A DNA stretch of 64,000 bases from Endotrypanum monterogeii. Its lineage: Eukaryota > Euglenozoa > Kinetoplastea > Trypanosomatida > Trypanosomatidae. The notes beneath the pieces were generated by a model that worked only from the letters and a program-made list of their open reading frames with translations, was not told where the DNA came from and ran no database searches. Location of the stretch: positions 620,867 to 684,866 of the forward strand of contig CM007320.1 in NCBI GenBank assembly GCA_000333855.2, in the 5' to 3' direction. This document shows positions 39,830 to 52,600 of this stretch, one piece after another (position 1 is the stretch's first letter; each line of letters starts with the position of its first letter). A program made the position numbers and the translations under genes.

Positions 39830-41120
39830 GGGACGTAGAGGACAATGCGTCTCTACGGTCGCATCGAGCTGTGTATGCAAGGGAACTTTTCGGAGCCTGA
39901 CCATATCATTTCCCTGAGAAATCCGACGTGTCCACTCTGCGCGATACACAAGTACAGTGGATCTCTGGTATCCCATGAGCCACTTCGAAGAACCTGTTCT
40001 AGCGTAAAAATCGAGGCGTGTGTCGCACCGGTGGCGACGGTAGCACCGAGGGGTGCAGTTACCTCCTCTGGAGCTCGAGTAGTACGTGAAAACACCTGAC
40101 GTCAGAATTCTTCTGAAAACAACAATCCAGCCCGACAGTCCATTTGCAGTCAACATGTGCTTACAGGGCGCTTAAATGAGTACGCTGACATGGAAAGCGC
40201 GTACAGTACTATCTGACAGAACGGATGAAGTGATGCATCTACTGCACGAGTAAGTGCATCCCATGACGTAACTTGGTGTTACCTTGAGCGTGACGGGCAC
40301 TCCGCCCACATCAGTAGATTGAGGTCTGATGCCTCTGCATGGAGCCCTGCGTGACCTCCTTCCCCCCCCCCTTTGCACCAACTCTCCACCTCTGGCCTCT
40401 GAATGTCGCGCCTAATCGTAGTGCACAGCGGGTGCGCACCGGTAGAGGCATTTCCGCGTATAGGTGGGTCTCTGCTCAAGACAAGAATGTTGCCTGGGGA
40501 AGAGCGGGCCTATATTGGGGTGATACGCGTGCACGTATTGCCACGAGTGAAAAGCAGCACGAGGGGTCCGTCGCAGCAGGCGGATGTCACCGTCCTCGTA
40601 GCGTGCACTCCCGTTGGCAAGAGTGAGTGCGTGCGCCGCGGGCAAAATAGCCATGGGCGTCTGCGAAGACGTGTCCGCCAGCATCCAGCGCATTATTCGC
40701 GACCCCGGCAGATCGCAAGGGGAAGTGACGGAGCGCCGAAATGGGGAGTCCTCACGCAGTATGAGGAGATCTCACGCAACTGCCATTAACGTCGGCATCG
40801 GCACGCCGTGGCGCAAAGTGTGGGATGAGCATTCAGACTCGTGTGGCGCGTCGCGCACTGCTTACCCCGTGCAAAACGGACCAAGAATGCCCTTTTCCCT
40901 TCCGTCAGGCGAGCAGATTGTTCTCGGCTTGGCAAGGGAATTCGCTGTGGTTCAGGAAGCCTCTGCGACGTGCTGCTCAGTTCAGCGCCTCGCCTCAGCC
41001 GATGGACCGGACCCAGAAGGCGGGAGTGTGTGTGAAGGATCCTACTCGAACCCTGCGCATGCAATGAGGAGCTTCACCCAGTCGCGGTGTTGTTCACCGA
41101 GGTCTACGTGTTACGGTTGA
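39400..41120. other. GC-rich, frame-broken island in the presumed GPI2 3' UTR
   Basis: About 1.7 kb of complex, coding-like sequence lacking the surrounding homopolymers. On the plus strand protein-like stretches occur in successive different frames (about 39845-40099, 40403-40660, 40640-41000, 40825-41067), each ending in stops. Low repeat content with broken frames suits an old retroposon (SIDER/DIRE class) or a dead gene. I did not recognise a domain. A 40-base palindrome is embedded at 39793-39832. Confidence 0.35.
39793..39832. repeat. 40-base perfect palindrome with GC-clamped TA core
   Basis: CCCG, then an uninterrupted alternating TA core of 32 bases, then CGGG. The whole equals its own reverse complement and can extrude as a cruciform or fold as a hairpin in RNA. 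Confidence 0.9.
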
Positions 41121-41422
41121 CGAAGGGGACCCAACTCCCTGAATTGCTCCCTCGTGTGGTGTTCTCTCTCCCCCCCCTAAAAAAAAAAAAAGACGGGGAA
41201 AGTGTCGCATGACTCGCACAGACACGGCTGCCGGGAAAAAAACAGTGAGCAAACCCGCGGAGAAAAGGTGATGCCCAGTTCGGGGTGTGTGGTCAAGACC
41301 CACACACCAATAGTACAGCGTCGAAGAAGCGTTTGGGGCAACCATTCAGCCTCTACTAGTAGGATATAGAGCATACTGTGTGGTGGAAAACACACGCACA
41401 CCTGCACACCGACCCTCTCCTC

Positions 41423-42583
41423 TCACGCCAAGAAACCAGAATTCGCCCACTCCGCTGCAGCGGCGCTATTCGTGGGCTTTGCTTCGTCCCAGGGGCCATT
41501 GATCTGATTCTTGACACTGCTGTGAAGACACACAAACAGCCAGGGTATGCCAAAAGAGATCATCAGAACTGTTATGGTGTATAAAAACGCCAAAATTGGT
41601 ATCTGGATCAGGCACCCAATCGCCAGGACAACGAGGCCGAATGTGATGGTGATATGCGTGGTGAGGGAATAGTGCTTGATGAGGTGGCGCACGATCGGGG
41701 AAAGCGAGAAGCATATAATGCCAAAGCAGATAAGGGCCCCACTCGCCAGAGGACTAGAGATGCGTGAGGCCATTAGGACCACGCAGCAGATGGCCATGTT
41801 AACAGACAAGTTGGGATCAAAGCGTCGCGTGTAGGCGTTCAGGTAACTATAATCGGTCAGCAGCACGTGCAGGGACATGGTTAGTATCGACAAGGTCACA
41901 ATCGTGTCGTCGCTATACGTGACCGTTAAGGTGCTCAAGATTGGGCTGAGCACCGTGAGCATCGTCACAAGGCTAACCACCTGTCTACTGAAGTTCCACG
42001 CGTGGAAGAGCCACCGCGACGGTGGCCGCGGCGGGGGCAGACCGCGCGTACTCGGACTGGCAGATCGCGCCGCCGTCGCCTTGGAATCGTCCTGGTGGCA
42101 CTGGTAAAAGATGTAGCACACAAACGCGGCGAGCACGCACAGGACGTCAATGCAGACGACCGAGTACTTGCCGATGGAGTTTGTGAAAACACCCATGAAG
42201 GCGTGACAAAAAAGCACAACGATGGATATCTCCTGTGTAATGGCGAGGGTGTTGATGACAACACTTGTGTACTTGTAGCTCTTGACATCTTTATTCTGAC
42301 TCAGCTGCTCCAGGAACTGCTGTGGATCAACATAATTGTCTTCGAACGGTTGTCGCTCGTACAGCACTTTTCGCCATGACGGGCCACCAGGGGGTATGAT
42401 CGGCTTAGATGACGCGCACTGAGGGGACACCTCTTGTGAACCGTCCTCCCTTGTCTCGGACGAACGGCGATCCTCGTTCCCACTCTCCGACCCGCTGCTC
42501 CCCTCCCTTGTCATCGTTGCATTGTGACCCGACTCGAGTGTCTGCTTCGATGAGTCGGTAGTTTCGCTCAAGTAATTGAACAT
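41423..42583 (-). CDS. GPI2: PIG-C/GPI2 subunit of the GPI-GlcNAc transferase
   Basis: The ATG at 42583 gives 386 residues. Residues 70-93 contain WRKVLYERQPFEDNYVD...FLEQL, almost the same as the start of human PIG-C. The rest is a multi-span membrane protein: hydrophobic segments near 108-132, 141-161, 202-222, 228-247, 260-273, 279-297, 308-329 and 331-353. They include the family blocks LSPILSTLT, SDDTIVTLSI, DYSYLNAY and LSVNMAICCVVLMASRI. PIG-C is a non-catalytic subunit of the ER complex that transfers GlcNAc from UDP-GlcNAc to phosphatidylinositol, the first step of GPI synthesis. GPI anchors hold the main surface coat molecules of these parasites. The N-terminal 65 residues are hydrophilic and Ser/Glu-rich, as is the loop at 163-192. 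A hairpin lies in its upstream region (42661-42695). Confidence 0.97.
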   Translation of the reverse strand: MFNYLSETTDSSKQTLESGHNATMTREGSSGSESGNEDRRSSETREDGSQEVSPQCASSKPIIPPGGPSWRKVLYERQPFEDNYVDPQQFLEQLSQNKDVKSYKYTSVVINTLAITQEISIVVLFCHAFMGVFTNSIGKYSVVCIDVLCVLAAFVCYIFYQCHQDDSKATAARSASPSTRGLPPPRPPSRWLFHAWNFSRQVVSLVTMLTVLSPILSTLTVTYSDDTIVTLSILTMSLHVLLTDYSYLNAYTRRFDPNLSVNMAICCVVLMASRISSPLASGALICFGIICFSLSPIVRHLIKHYSLTTHITITFGLVVLAIGCLIQIPILAFLYTITVLMISFGIPWLFVCLHSSVKNQINGPWDEAKPTNSAAAAEWANSGFLA

Positions 42584-42660
42584 AACTGCAGAAGAGGGGG
42601 ACTCGTACGGGTGTCACACGACACCGAACGCAGTGAAGCAGAAGAAATCGAGCTGAACTC

Positions 42661-42695
42661 TTTTTTTTTTTGAAATTCGATTTCAAAAAAAAAAA
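42661..42695. repeat. Perfect inverted repeat: 16-base arms, 3-base loop
   Basis: Eleven T followed by GAAAT (42661-42676), a TCG loop, then ATTTC followed by eleven A (42680-42695). The arms are exact complements. It lies 78-112 bases upstream of the GPI2 ATG, downstream of the better predicted splice acceptor. Confidence 0.9.
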
Positions 42696-42734
42696 ATCAC
42701 CAATGAAACCGTCGCTGGCGATGGAAAAGATAGG

Positions 42735-42736
42735 CT
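42735..42736 (-). promoter_or_regulatory. Predicted spliced-leader acceptor of GPI2
   Basis: A ten-T run plus CTCC on the minus strand (about 42744-42755) is followed by the first AG at 42736-42735, giving a 5' UTR of about 152 bases that would include the 42661-42695 hairpin. Competing AGs lie directly after the hairpin (42661-42660, 42659-42658, 42654-42653). Confidence 0.4.
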
Positions 42737-43178
42737 GATGATGGAGAAAAAAAAAAGCAAGTAGTGATGTGAAGAAAAGGGTTCCGCCACCCTTTTCTTC
42801 CCTAATCAATCCAGTCGCTTTGCGCGCGCGTATGTCGATATGGCTGTCGAAAAAAAAAGAGGGGGAGGCCCTGCCTCTCTGTCAAGTACCTTGCTTACAG
42901 GGTGAGGAAGGAAAAAGTGTTGGGAGTCAAGCAACCTCGCAGCTGCGGAAGGAAAAGGCGGCGATCATTGAGAAAATACTGAGCCCAAGAAAAGGAAGCA
43001 TGCAGCAGGAATGCCATACTGGGAATTAAAAAAAGAAACATCTGCTGTCCACTGTATCGTGCAGCAAGACACGAGCCCAGATAGCCTTGGCATGCTGTGT
43101 CAATGCCCCCATAGCCCATCAACATCGTCTTCTCTGGGGCGACAGGTTTCGAAAAGGTGATAACTGGATTGTTGCTTT

Positions 43179-43209
<31 letters not shown>

Positions 43210-43654
43210 TACTGCTTCAAAACTGCAGAAGGCACATTCCCCCAACGCGCATCGTCCTCGTACCTTCATCTCTCCTTCGCCCTCCTCGGGGAATCCTGTG
43301 CAGCTACCATAGCACCAGAGAACGAATAAGGGGTACGTCACAAGTTGAGTGATGTTGTTCAGAGGGTGTGACTTTACCTGTCCGTTCCATATGCCGTTGG
43401 TATCCACTGTGACAACAAGGTCAGAGAAGCTACAGGCAACCAATCCATGGATACTTTTCTCCCCGAAGAAATAGATGTTCAGGCACCCCCACAAGAGCAG
43501 CCACATCAAATATGTTGAGCTCACCACGGTCTTCTTTTCCGCGACCATCCACGCAAGATCGCTCCTCGTAGCCTCCTCGGCCGATGACGCGATAAATGTT
43601 TATTGGTAGCCGTTTGCCTTTGCAGTGGGGGGAGGGGGAGCTTGCACATCTACG
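42737..43654. other. Gap between GPI2 and the BEACH gene
   Basis: Contains a poly-A plus (TA)n tract at 43178-43211 and the weak reading frame at 43177-43548. Otherwise it is presumed BEACH 3' UTR. Confidence 0.5.
43177..43548 (-). CDS. Weak small reading frame with one hydrophobic segment, downstream of the BEACH gene
   Basis: The ATG at 43548 opens 123 residues beginning MVAEKKTVVSSTYLMWLLLW, with a plausible membrane segment (about 10-27), then SDLVVTVDTNGIWNGQV and a stretch that ends by reading through the (TA)n/T tract. The run into a microsatellite and the position in the BEACH 3' UTR argue against a gene. The first 85 residues look protein-like. Confidence 0.15.
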
Positions 43655-46600
43655 CTACGCTAGCACAGTGCGGAGGAGCAAAAGTCGCCCCGACTCCGTA
43701 CCTGCCACGACAACCTGCAGTTCGGTTGGGTGTGTAGAGAGACTCGACACGACATCCTCGACCGGCACCGGAACAGTCCTCAGTTTTTCCAAAAGAAAAG
43801 AATGGAGGTACAGGATGCATGACGCATGATTGTCAACGCCGTGGGGACTGTGGCTCGACACGGAAGCACCGCTTCCAGTGTGCATGGTAGCAAACGGCTG
43901 GCACGCGAGCAGAAGACATTGGTTGGCTGTCGCAGCCCATGTTGTTACTCGACCCGGAGGCGAAAAGGTGTGCAGCGGGGCACCGTTTAGACTGTACTGG
44001 TGCACTTTGTAATCTTGGTGCGACAGGAACAAAATGTTTGGCACGTAGCAGGTTGTCTGCAGCAGCACGCGATGGATCGGGGCAGCGTCGGGGTGCCGAA
44101 TGACACGGTCTAGCTCTCCGGTGCTGAGTGAGTGCAGCATTAGGGTACCGTTAAGAGAAGCCGTGGCGACAACGTCTAGTGTGCTGCTCACATCCACCGC
44201 TGACGGCATTCCCTCATGGCTGTAAATGGTAAAAACCAACTCCACCTCCAACTGCTGGCGCAACTGGCAAGACCACACAGCGAAGGTAGTATCCTCGGCA
44301 CCCGTCACGAGATAACGACTGTCTTCGCTGGGTGCGACGACGACAACTCGCCCGCGGTGAGCGCGCAATCGTACGTCGCCGCTGGCACCTGAGAGAGCCC
44401 GAATCATGACGGTGTTGTCAAAGAAACCGCCCAAAACCTGGAAGACTTCGTTGTTGTAGCACAGCAACGCCGTGCTCGTCTCCGTGCATGAGCCGTCCGC
44501 GTACGGCGAGTTGTTTGGAATGAAGCCGGCTGGAATGGGTGCAAGACGCCGCTCATATTCCTCACTGACGTCGAAGCTGCAGCAATCTGCGGTGGGTGTC
44601 ACGGAACGACTTGCGATCAGCGTCCCGGGTATGGGCGATATCGAATGACCTGACCCTGTAGCAGTGCTGGTATTTGCATTACTAGATACATATGTAGTAG
44701 TCGTGCCAACCTGCGGAGACGCAGGGGAAGCTGACGCTGCACATGGCAGCACCATTGATTGACGAATGAGGTTCAGGTGCATGCGCAGTGAGGCTGCGGC
44801 GCCACTTCCAGCGACGACTAGCACTCTGTCCGTGGACACAACTGTCGTCCGCGCCACTCGTACACAACCCCAGCGCAGTGTCATGACTTTCACTTGCATG
44901 GGAAGTTGCAGCGGATCCGCCCACTCAGATGGAAGCCGCGGTTGGTGGGGTCGACGGAATAACTGGATGGGTGTTTGGCCAATGTTGTCTAGTGAGTCCA
45001 CGATTAGCTGCTCCTCTGCAGAGCCTGTCCCATGGTTGCGGTCCAGGTCCTCGTAAGAGTGCCAGTTAAACACGTTTAGTGCATCGATTGCGTCCTTGCC
45101 ACGCTGTTTATACCCAAAGATAAGATCAATCCACTCGTGCAGGTGAGCCGACACGTGGGCGCTCTCGAGGGCCTCGCGCATGCGGTAGACAAACAAGAAG
45201 GGGTCGTTTTTCGACCACGGCGGGAGCTGAAGGTCATGCATCGGCCTGCGGTCTTGCCGGAGCCCAAAGTCAACTCGGTTCGCATTGAGGCAGAGCTCAG
45301 GCAAGTAGTACAGCTCCGGTATCAGCTCTCGTACATCCTGAGTGCTCGTCATCACCGCCCTGAAGCTGGCCTGCATAGAGTGAAACATGCGGTCGGCGTG
45401 GTCAAAGTGTCCCCCTTGCAAAAGAATCGAGAGTCCCGTGTACGGTGGCAGCCGAATAAGAAAGTAGAGTGTGATCGCAGGGGAACTATAGTGTGTCAAG
45501 TAGTGCGCCGGGACATCGCCGAGGTCTCGCATCTCCACATAGCGCTGCCGCACCAGCTCCTGGCGACTGCCACTGCCGCAAGCACCCATCGGCATGGACA
45601 AGTCGCGAAAGATGGACGGATTGGTCAAATCAAGCGTCTCGCTCGTATAGTCGGAGAGAATCCAGGGAAACACAGGGTACTGCGTCAGGTCATTCAACGT
45701 GCGCCCCGCCAATAGGTTCAGCACAAGGAGGTAGTCGAAGTTCGACAGCAGGCGATTCCGCCACAGTGCGGTAGCCCGCAAGCGCAGGGGCTCTCGGCGT
45801 GGGTTTTCTTGGAGCACGTAGGCGCTGTGCCGGCTCACATTGCTGGTGCCCTCGCGCAGTAGAACCGGTAGCAGCGCGGTGGCCGTTATCGGTGTATCGC
45901 GCAAGAACGATGGCGCCATGAACATGTAGCTGCTTCGTTCACCACATCGAATCATTTGCAGCGCCGCGTTCATGGTGGCTGTATCGGCAAAGTTCACAAA
46001 ACAGCTACGGCGATCACGAGTCCAAATCTCGAGCGCTGTACGGCGCATGCGGAAACGACGAGCTGGTGCAATTTGAGTGATGTGGCTGAGATGGACGCTG
46101 AAGGGGCGCGGCCGCAGCACATACACCTTCCCCTCTTCAGCAACTATTTGGTTGTACGCCTTGTTGACATCATCGATGAGCACGATCATTTCCGACCCCC
46201 GAACAGTGAAGCTTCCGCTCCAGCAATGCATCATGTAGGGCACCTCGCACGGAACAGAAAGGATTGATGGGGTGGCGGACACATCGTCGATTGGAGAAGT
46301 TGGCGATGGATTTGAATCTTTGGAGAGGGTCGATATCCCCTCGCGCATGAGAGGATACTCACTAAGCGAGGTCGCCGCCCCGGTGGACAAAACCCTGCCG
46401 TCGAGACTGAAGTTCAGCATGTCCTCCACCTCCGTGCCGTCGTCATCCGAGACCTGCAGCAGCACACTCTCGCCCACAGGGAGGCGGCGATGCGAGATGC
46501 AACTGGCACTGGTACTTCTACTGCCCACACCCACAACGTCCGCACCGCCATCCCCCCCGTCTCTTAGAAGCACGGACACAGCCCTCGTACTGGTCACCTT

Positions 46601-49600
46601 GGTGGGCGACACGTCGTCACCCTGCTGCGACCTCGGTGCTGACGAAGAGACCAGTGCCCTCCCACTGTAGTTAGTACCATCGCGGTCGTAAATGAGCTTA
46701 CGGTGCACCAAACACTGCTGCTCCTGCGGAGAAAGTCTCACATACTTGGGGGTCTTGTGCAGACCGCCCGCATCAGCACTCCAGAGAGTACCCCGTAGTG
46801 CAACAATGAAACGTGACCACGCGTTGACCCGCGCCGCCGTGGTAGCCCGCCTCGCAGCCGAAGGCAAAAAGACACTTGTGAAAGATACCGTGGTAAGGTC
46901 ATCGGAGTGAACACTGACATGTCCTTCTCGGACGGCGCCGGTAGCTTCACTGTCCGTGTCTCTTGTGGCAGATGCTGCTTTGAGTGAGTTGGACGCACCC
47001 ATAAGTGTTCGGATTTTGTCATGGACAAGCCTACGAGCCATGCTGTTCTCCGCAAAGAGCTCCTGTAGTCGACGGAGCGCCGCCCGCTGCTCGGGCCAGA
47101 GCTCTTGGGCTAGCGCTTTGTCAATCAGCTGCTCCCTCTCGACGGCAAGCAGGCAGCGCTCCGCGAACGCATTGTAATCCGCACGCGATGCCACTTCAGC
47201 GAAAGCCTCGACAGTGCGGCGGGGATTGGCTTGATGATCGCACAACCACTGCAGCGTAGACACACCAGCTGTGAAAACTTCACCTGTAAGATCGTCGAGG
47301 TACGTCGAGCCTAACCGCATGTCCCTTGGGCTGCCGCCACGTCCAGCGGAGTTGAAGTTTTCGTGTTCACCACGCGGGAGTCGCCCAGCCGCCGGCCGAA
47401 GTAGGGAATAACCAGAGATAGGCAATAGAACATCGCCGCCGCCGCTGCTACCGCCGACACCACCCGCAGTGGCAGCAAAAGCGGGCAGCTGCTCGAAGGA
47501 GTAGCGGAAAATCTGCACGAGCGATTTTAGGCGATCCACGAGGATTGCATTCGCATTGGAGTACGTTGACGTGGCACCGCACTCGGCAGCGTGAAGACGC
47601 CGGAGGAGCAGATTGTTTAGACTGTAAATAAGCGTCATCGTTATCGCGATAGGGGAATGTTCGCGCGCATTTTCGGCATTCACAGCACGCTTGAGCAACA
47701 GAAATCCGCTGCCGCGATGCTCCCGGTCGATGCGGCGCAGAAACGCATCCGTGAGCTCTACTACACTATTCAGGGCTGCACCAGAGCGGAGCGTCATTTG
47801 GCAAAGCACCTTGAACAGTCGGCCGAAAAAACGCAGCATACCCCCTCTGAGCACCGCTGAGGTCGATCCACCGCTACCCATGCCAACACCGGCACCACCT
47901 ACACCACCAGCGGCGGTAACAATGGGGTTGCTGACACTTGGACTGGGGGACGCGCCAAGCACCACCGACCACAACAGATCCCCTGGCCCTCCACTGCCCC
48001 CAGTGTTGGACCCAACAACCGAGGCAGCACCACCAATAGAAAGTCCACTGGTGTTGCTGTTGCTACCAAGATGTAGCAAAGCACTGTGACAGCACAACAA
48101 CTCTGCGCACTTGACCGCGAGAGGAGCATGCAACCATCGGTCATCTGGATTACGAAGGATAGCACGCCGCACGTTTCCGTGGGGGTCATCGACTTCTCCA
48201 GCGTAGAAAACATCTCTTCCTGCGATGCCACTAGACAGGTCATCCCCTGACCTCACAAGCATCAGTTCGTCCCACTCGGTGTACCCGACACGAACAGGTA
48301 AGTGTGTGACAACACCCTCTCCGCCTGCTACTGACCTCGGTGAACTGAAAGGCCATACAGCGGGTTGTATGGTAGCCATAACCGTCGCCTCCCGCCTCGA
48401 AACCAAGCCTCCGTAGAAGAGGACACTCTCTACCACACGCAGGAAATGGCACAAGTTCACGGCGGCCGTGGCGCTGCCAAGACCAATGAAAGCAGAAGCG
48501 GGGGACCGGGAAGGTATGTCGGGCCCCTCTTTGCTGAGAATCCCTCCTCGTCTCTCCCCACTAGGCGACGCCATCAAGCGACTATAGTAACGGTCTGCGA
48601 TCCCACAAAGTACCTGATGCAACAAGCGGTGTTGACACTGTTCTCTCAAGTACGTCACCACGAGCTCTAGCTCAGCTGCCCCGTACGTTTCGTGCAACAA
48701 CACCTGGAAAATAGTGTACGACAAAATCATGGAGATGGTTGTAAAAAAAATTCCAGACTGTTGCAGATGCATTCCTTCGCTAGGGACAGGGTCCGCTGGA
48801 ACAGGCAGAGAGTCCCCTGCACCTGCCACACTCGTCCCCCTTGGTTCACATGTAAGCTCGGGGGAGAACGATGCGGAAGATGAATAAAATCCGACCACTG
48901 ACACATACCAGCCGCGAACAGTAATCACACGTCGCCAAGCCTGGGGGTCGCTCTTTAGTAGCACCGCCATGTCGGTAAGGATGTACTCCTTTAGCTTCGT
49001 GTCGGTGGCATGCTTCATCAGCATCAGTAACGGCAGCAACACGGCTGGAAACCGAATCGTCTGCGATTCGTTCAAAGCTGAGTACTGCGTAGGGAGACAC
49101 ACGACATCGAAAAGCCCCACCAGGCCGCACCGAAGCGCCAGATACACCGGTAGGTTCACGGGAAACTGCTGCAGCACATCCTTCAACCACGACAACGACA
49201 CTTCCTCGGCCACGTGCACCACGGAGTCCTTGCTCGCCAGAAGTATCGGGTTCATCTGCTCTTGTGTGCGCTTCGAGTGGAGCACAATGAAGAAAAGTTG
49301 AAGGAGGGCTTCAAGCCGTACGGACTCGGAAATAGGTGAGGTGAGATACGGCATCAAACTTACAACGTAGTTTTTTCGCCCCAGCAGCTGAAAAAGATAC
49401 GGCGTGGCACTTGCTACAAGAAGACGGCGTACGCGACGCAGGAGACGCAACTGAATAGAAATAGTGACGCACACCAAGTGTAGATTCTCCACGAAGTATT
49501 GCAGCGCCTCGACATCGCCAAGAGCCACGGGTGCAGCGGTGAGCGCCTCAAAATAAGCCATCCACTGGTTCTCCAAGTCTTGCAGGGAACAGGCCAGAGG

Positions 49601-52600
49601 CTGTGGCACAACAGACGACGGCGAGAAATTAGTATCCAAAGAAGAAAAAGGCGTCTCGGAGGTGTTGCTATCAGAGGCTGAAATGGGGCGTGAGGTTGGC
49701 ACAGACGACAAGGGCGACTCGCGTGTCGCAACAGCCTGTTTCTGCACTTGCATAAGGGAATCCTCTTGTGCCGTGACGCGCAAGAGCTCGGCTACTACAA
49801 ACATGCACGCACCGAGAGTACGCAGACAGGGTAGCGTCTCGGGGTGCGCACTCAGGAAGGTGCGCTGCGCATTCACCCACGTCAGCTGAACCTCAAGGTG
49901 AGCTGCCCGAATGACATCAGCAGAGAGAAACAAGTTCGTTAAGGCGTCCTCGAACAGCCGCGGGTATGGGGCGAGGGCCTCGAGCAATTTTACGAAAGCG
50001 GTTGGCACTGCCACTTGCAGCGACGGGCCGAGAAGCTCTAGCATTTGGCCAAGGAAGACAAAAAATCTCGCCTCAGAAATTTCGTTTCGAATCGTCTCCG
50101 CAGATGCCAAGGGTGGCACCAGGTCCAGCACTCGCAGCACGGTGACACTAATCGTATCACCTGCCCTACGTGCACTGGGGGTCGCCCCCGTCGAGTAGAC
50201 TGGATCGACAAACGAAGAGAGTCCCAGGTGAGAGTCTCTGATAGCTGGCTGTGCAGCGGCGGTCAGGCCTCGAGAGGAAATGGGCAGTGCAGGATTCACC
50301 AACAAGGTGCAGAGGGGCATGAGGACGCTCGGCAACGCCCCCAGAACCCCCATTGAGTCCATGACACGCTGCCGACTACATACGAGAGATCCCTCCATCG
50401 TGAACAGCCGACTGTCACGGCCAGTGCGACCACGCAGCACAGCAGAAAGATTGCATAGGTGACCCCGGTCGCTCAGCCGCGTGTCGACGCACACGGTGGC
50501 CCGGCCAGCAAGCCACTGCTCATCTACAACCACGCTCGCGGTACCCCCTGACGTGGCCTGGGCGCGATGACTGTCTGGCGAAAAAGACACAGGCCGCAGT
50601 GACGGTGACGTTACAACTGATGACGACGACGACGACGTCCACACCATAGTGTCCGCAAGACTCACCACCGTCTGAAGAAGTCCACGGTCGCGCTCGGTCA
50701 AGACGTAGGGAAAAAAGTACGCGGTGGAAACCTGACCGTTAAAGGCATGCGCCACGCTCAGCCGGTCGATATCGTGGCCAAGGCACCCCACATGAAAAAA
50801 CCCGCGCGACATGAGGGGGTAAGCCACTTGCGGTATAACAGACACCTCCACATTGTTTACTAGAAGCATAAACTGACCGCCAGGCGCCGCCGTCAAGAAT
50901 GCTGCAGGGCGATGACACACACACAAATGTGTCCACTCTCGCGACATCAACGATGCCGTCAGGTAGACGCGCAGCTCCTGCTGCTGCCGACCCCGGTATT
51001 GCACAAAAAAACGGCCCGTGCGTTCTTCGATCATGAAGGCCAGTAGCGTTGTGCGGTCGGTAGTGCGGAGGGAGAAAATACAGGCACACGACCTATCCTG
51101 ACGCGATGCCATGTCGCCGCCCCTGCCAGAACCATGTACTATCCGCATGCCGTCCCACCGCACGTTGAGAGAAACGGAATAACCTTCGAGAGGGAAGTCG
51201 TGCAATGCAGCACGGAATCCAGTAGGACCACTCCCGCGGCAAAAAGCGATGAAGTGTTGCGGATGGTGGCAGACTGCTTGACGAGAAAGCACATCAATAC
51301 CCGGCTGGAGAGCCTCACTGAGCACCTGTACGACCAACGGAGCAAGTCCCTGGCGGTCGCGCTCGTGGGTCGAATGACTAAGCAACAGCAGTAGCTGCTT
51401 CAACTGTCTCACGTCCATGTGGCAGCGAGCCAGGATGACGAGGAGGCGCACTAGTACTGCCTCAAGCCGGGGCTGCACTGAACTCGCATTGGAGGATGGA
51501 GAAAACTGCGACGATGCGGAATGCGGCAGACGTATCACCACGGGCAACAACTGCCCTAGCATATCATGGACAGCTGAACTGGCGGCCAAGTAGAGGCTAC
51601 CATAACAGCCCTCCACAGTGCGGATGATGGACACCAGCAACTTGCGCAGCGCTTCCTGCTGTCCCCTTGTCAGAACTTTCAGACAAGTGAACCGGTGCAG
51701 CACGGCGGCCAACAGCCTGGGACTCTGCAGAGAACACGACCACGACTTATCCCGAACCCCGTCGCGGTGGTGCTGTGCGGCGCCTATTACACCGACCTCA
51801 TCGCGATCCTCGAAAAATGCATCCACGGCCTCGACCGACTCGTAAATGAGGTATGAGCACACACGCACCATCCCACACGTGTCGTCCTCGCCCATGGTAC
51901 GAGTAGGCTGAGACACATCGCTGCGACTCACCATGGCCCATGCATTAGCGATGCAGTTCACGAGCGTCTCTTCATTGATGGTGCGGCGGTAGAGCACCTC
52001 GCGTTGCGATGGATTCGCCAGAGTCATACCAACCAGCACGCTTGCGATGGTTCTCACCATCTGCCGAGCTCGGTTGGAGGCCTCCACACCAGTTGACGTC
52101 GCCGTCGAGTGTTCAGGGGCTTTGTCCAACACACCTGGCACATCCGATGCCTTGAAAAGAAAGGTGTTCGGTGCACTGGTCAAAAGGCAAACCTCCGCTG
52201 CCCGCGTGTCGTCGAACGGGGAGAGAGCTGATGACGCAAGAGGTACACCGACCGCTTCCCACGAGTAAGTGAGTAGATGCAACAGAAGTCTATAGATGTG
52301 CAGCCCACCATCTTGGCTCGCTTCGAAGAGGGCCCTCTGAAGCGTGCGAAGCCGCAGCAGCTCACCAGAATCTCCATCAACACACGAAGACAAACAGTCA
52401 CCCAGTCGTCGAAAAGTAGATTCCAGCGCGCTGAGTAGCGAGGAGAGAACCACCCCTCGTGCCTCTGCATCGGCGGTCGCCACTGGAAATGAATAGGCTC
52501 GCGATGCAATGGAATCGGGCAGCTTGAATTCACTCGCCCCGGGTGTGAAACCATAAGAGCACTTCAACAGCGTGTGCCAGACACTGGAGCAGAGTCTCTG

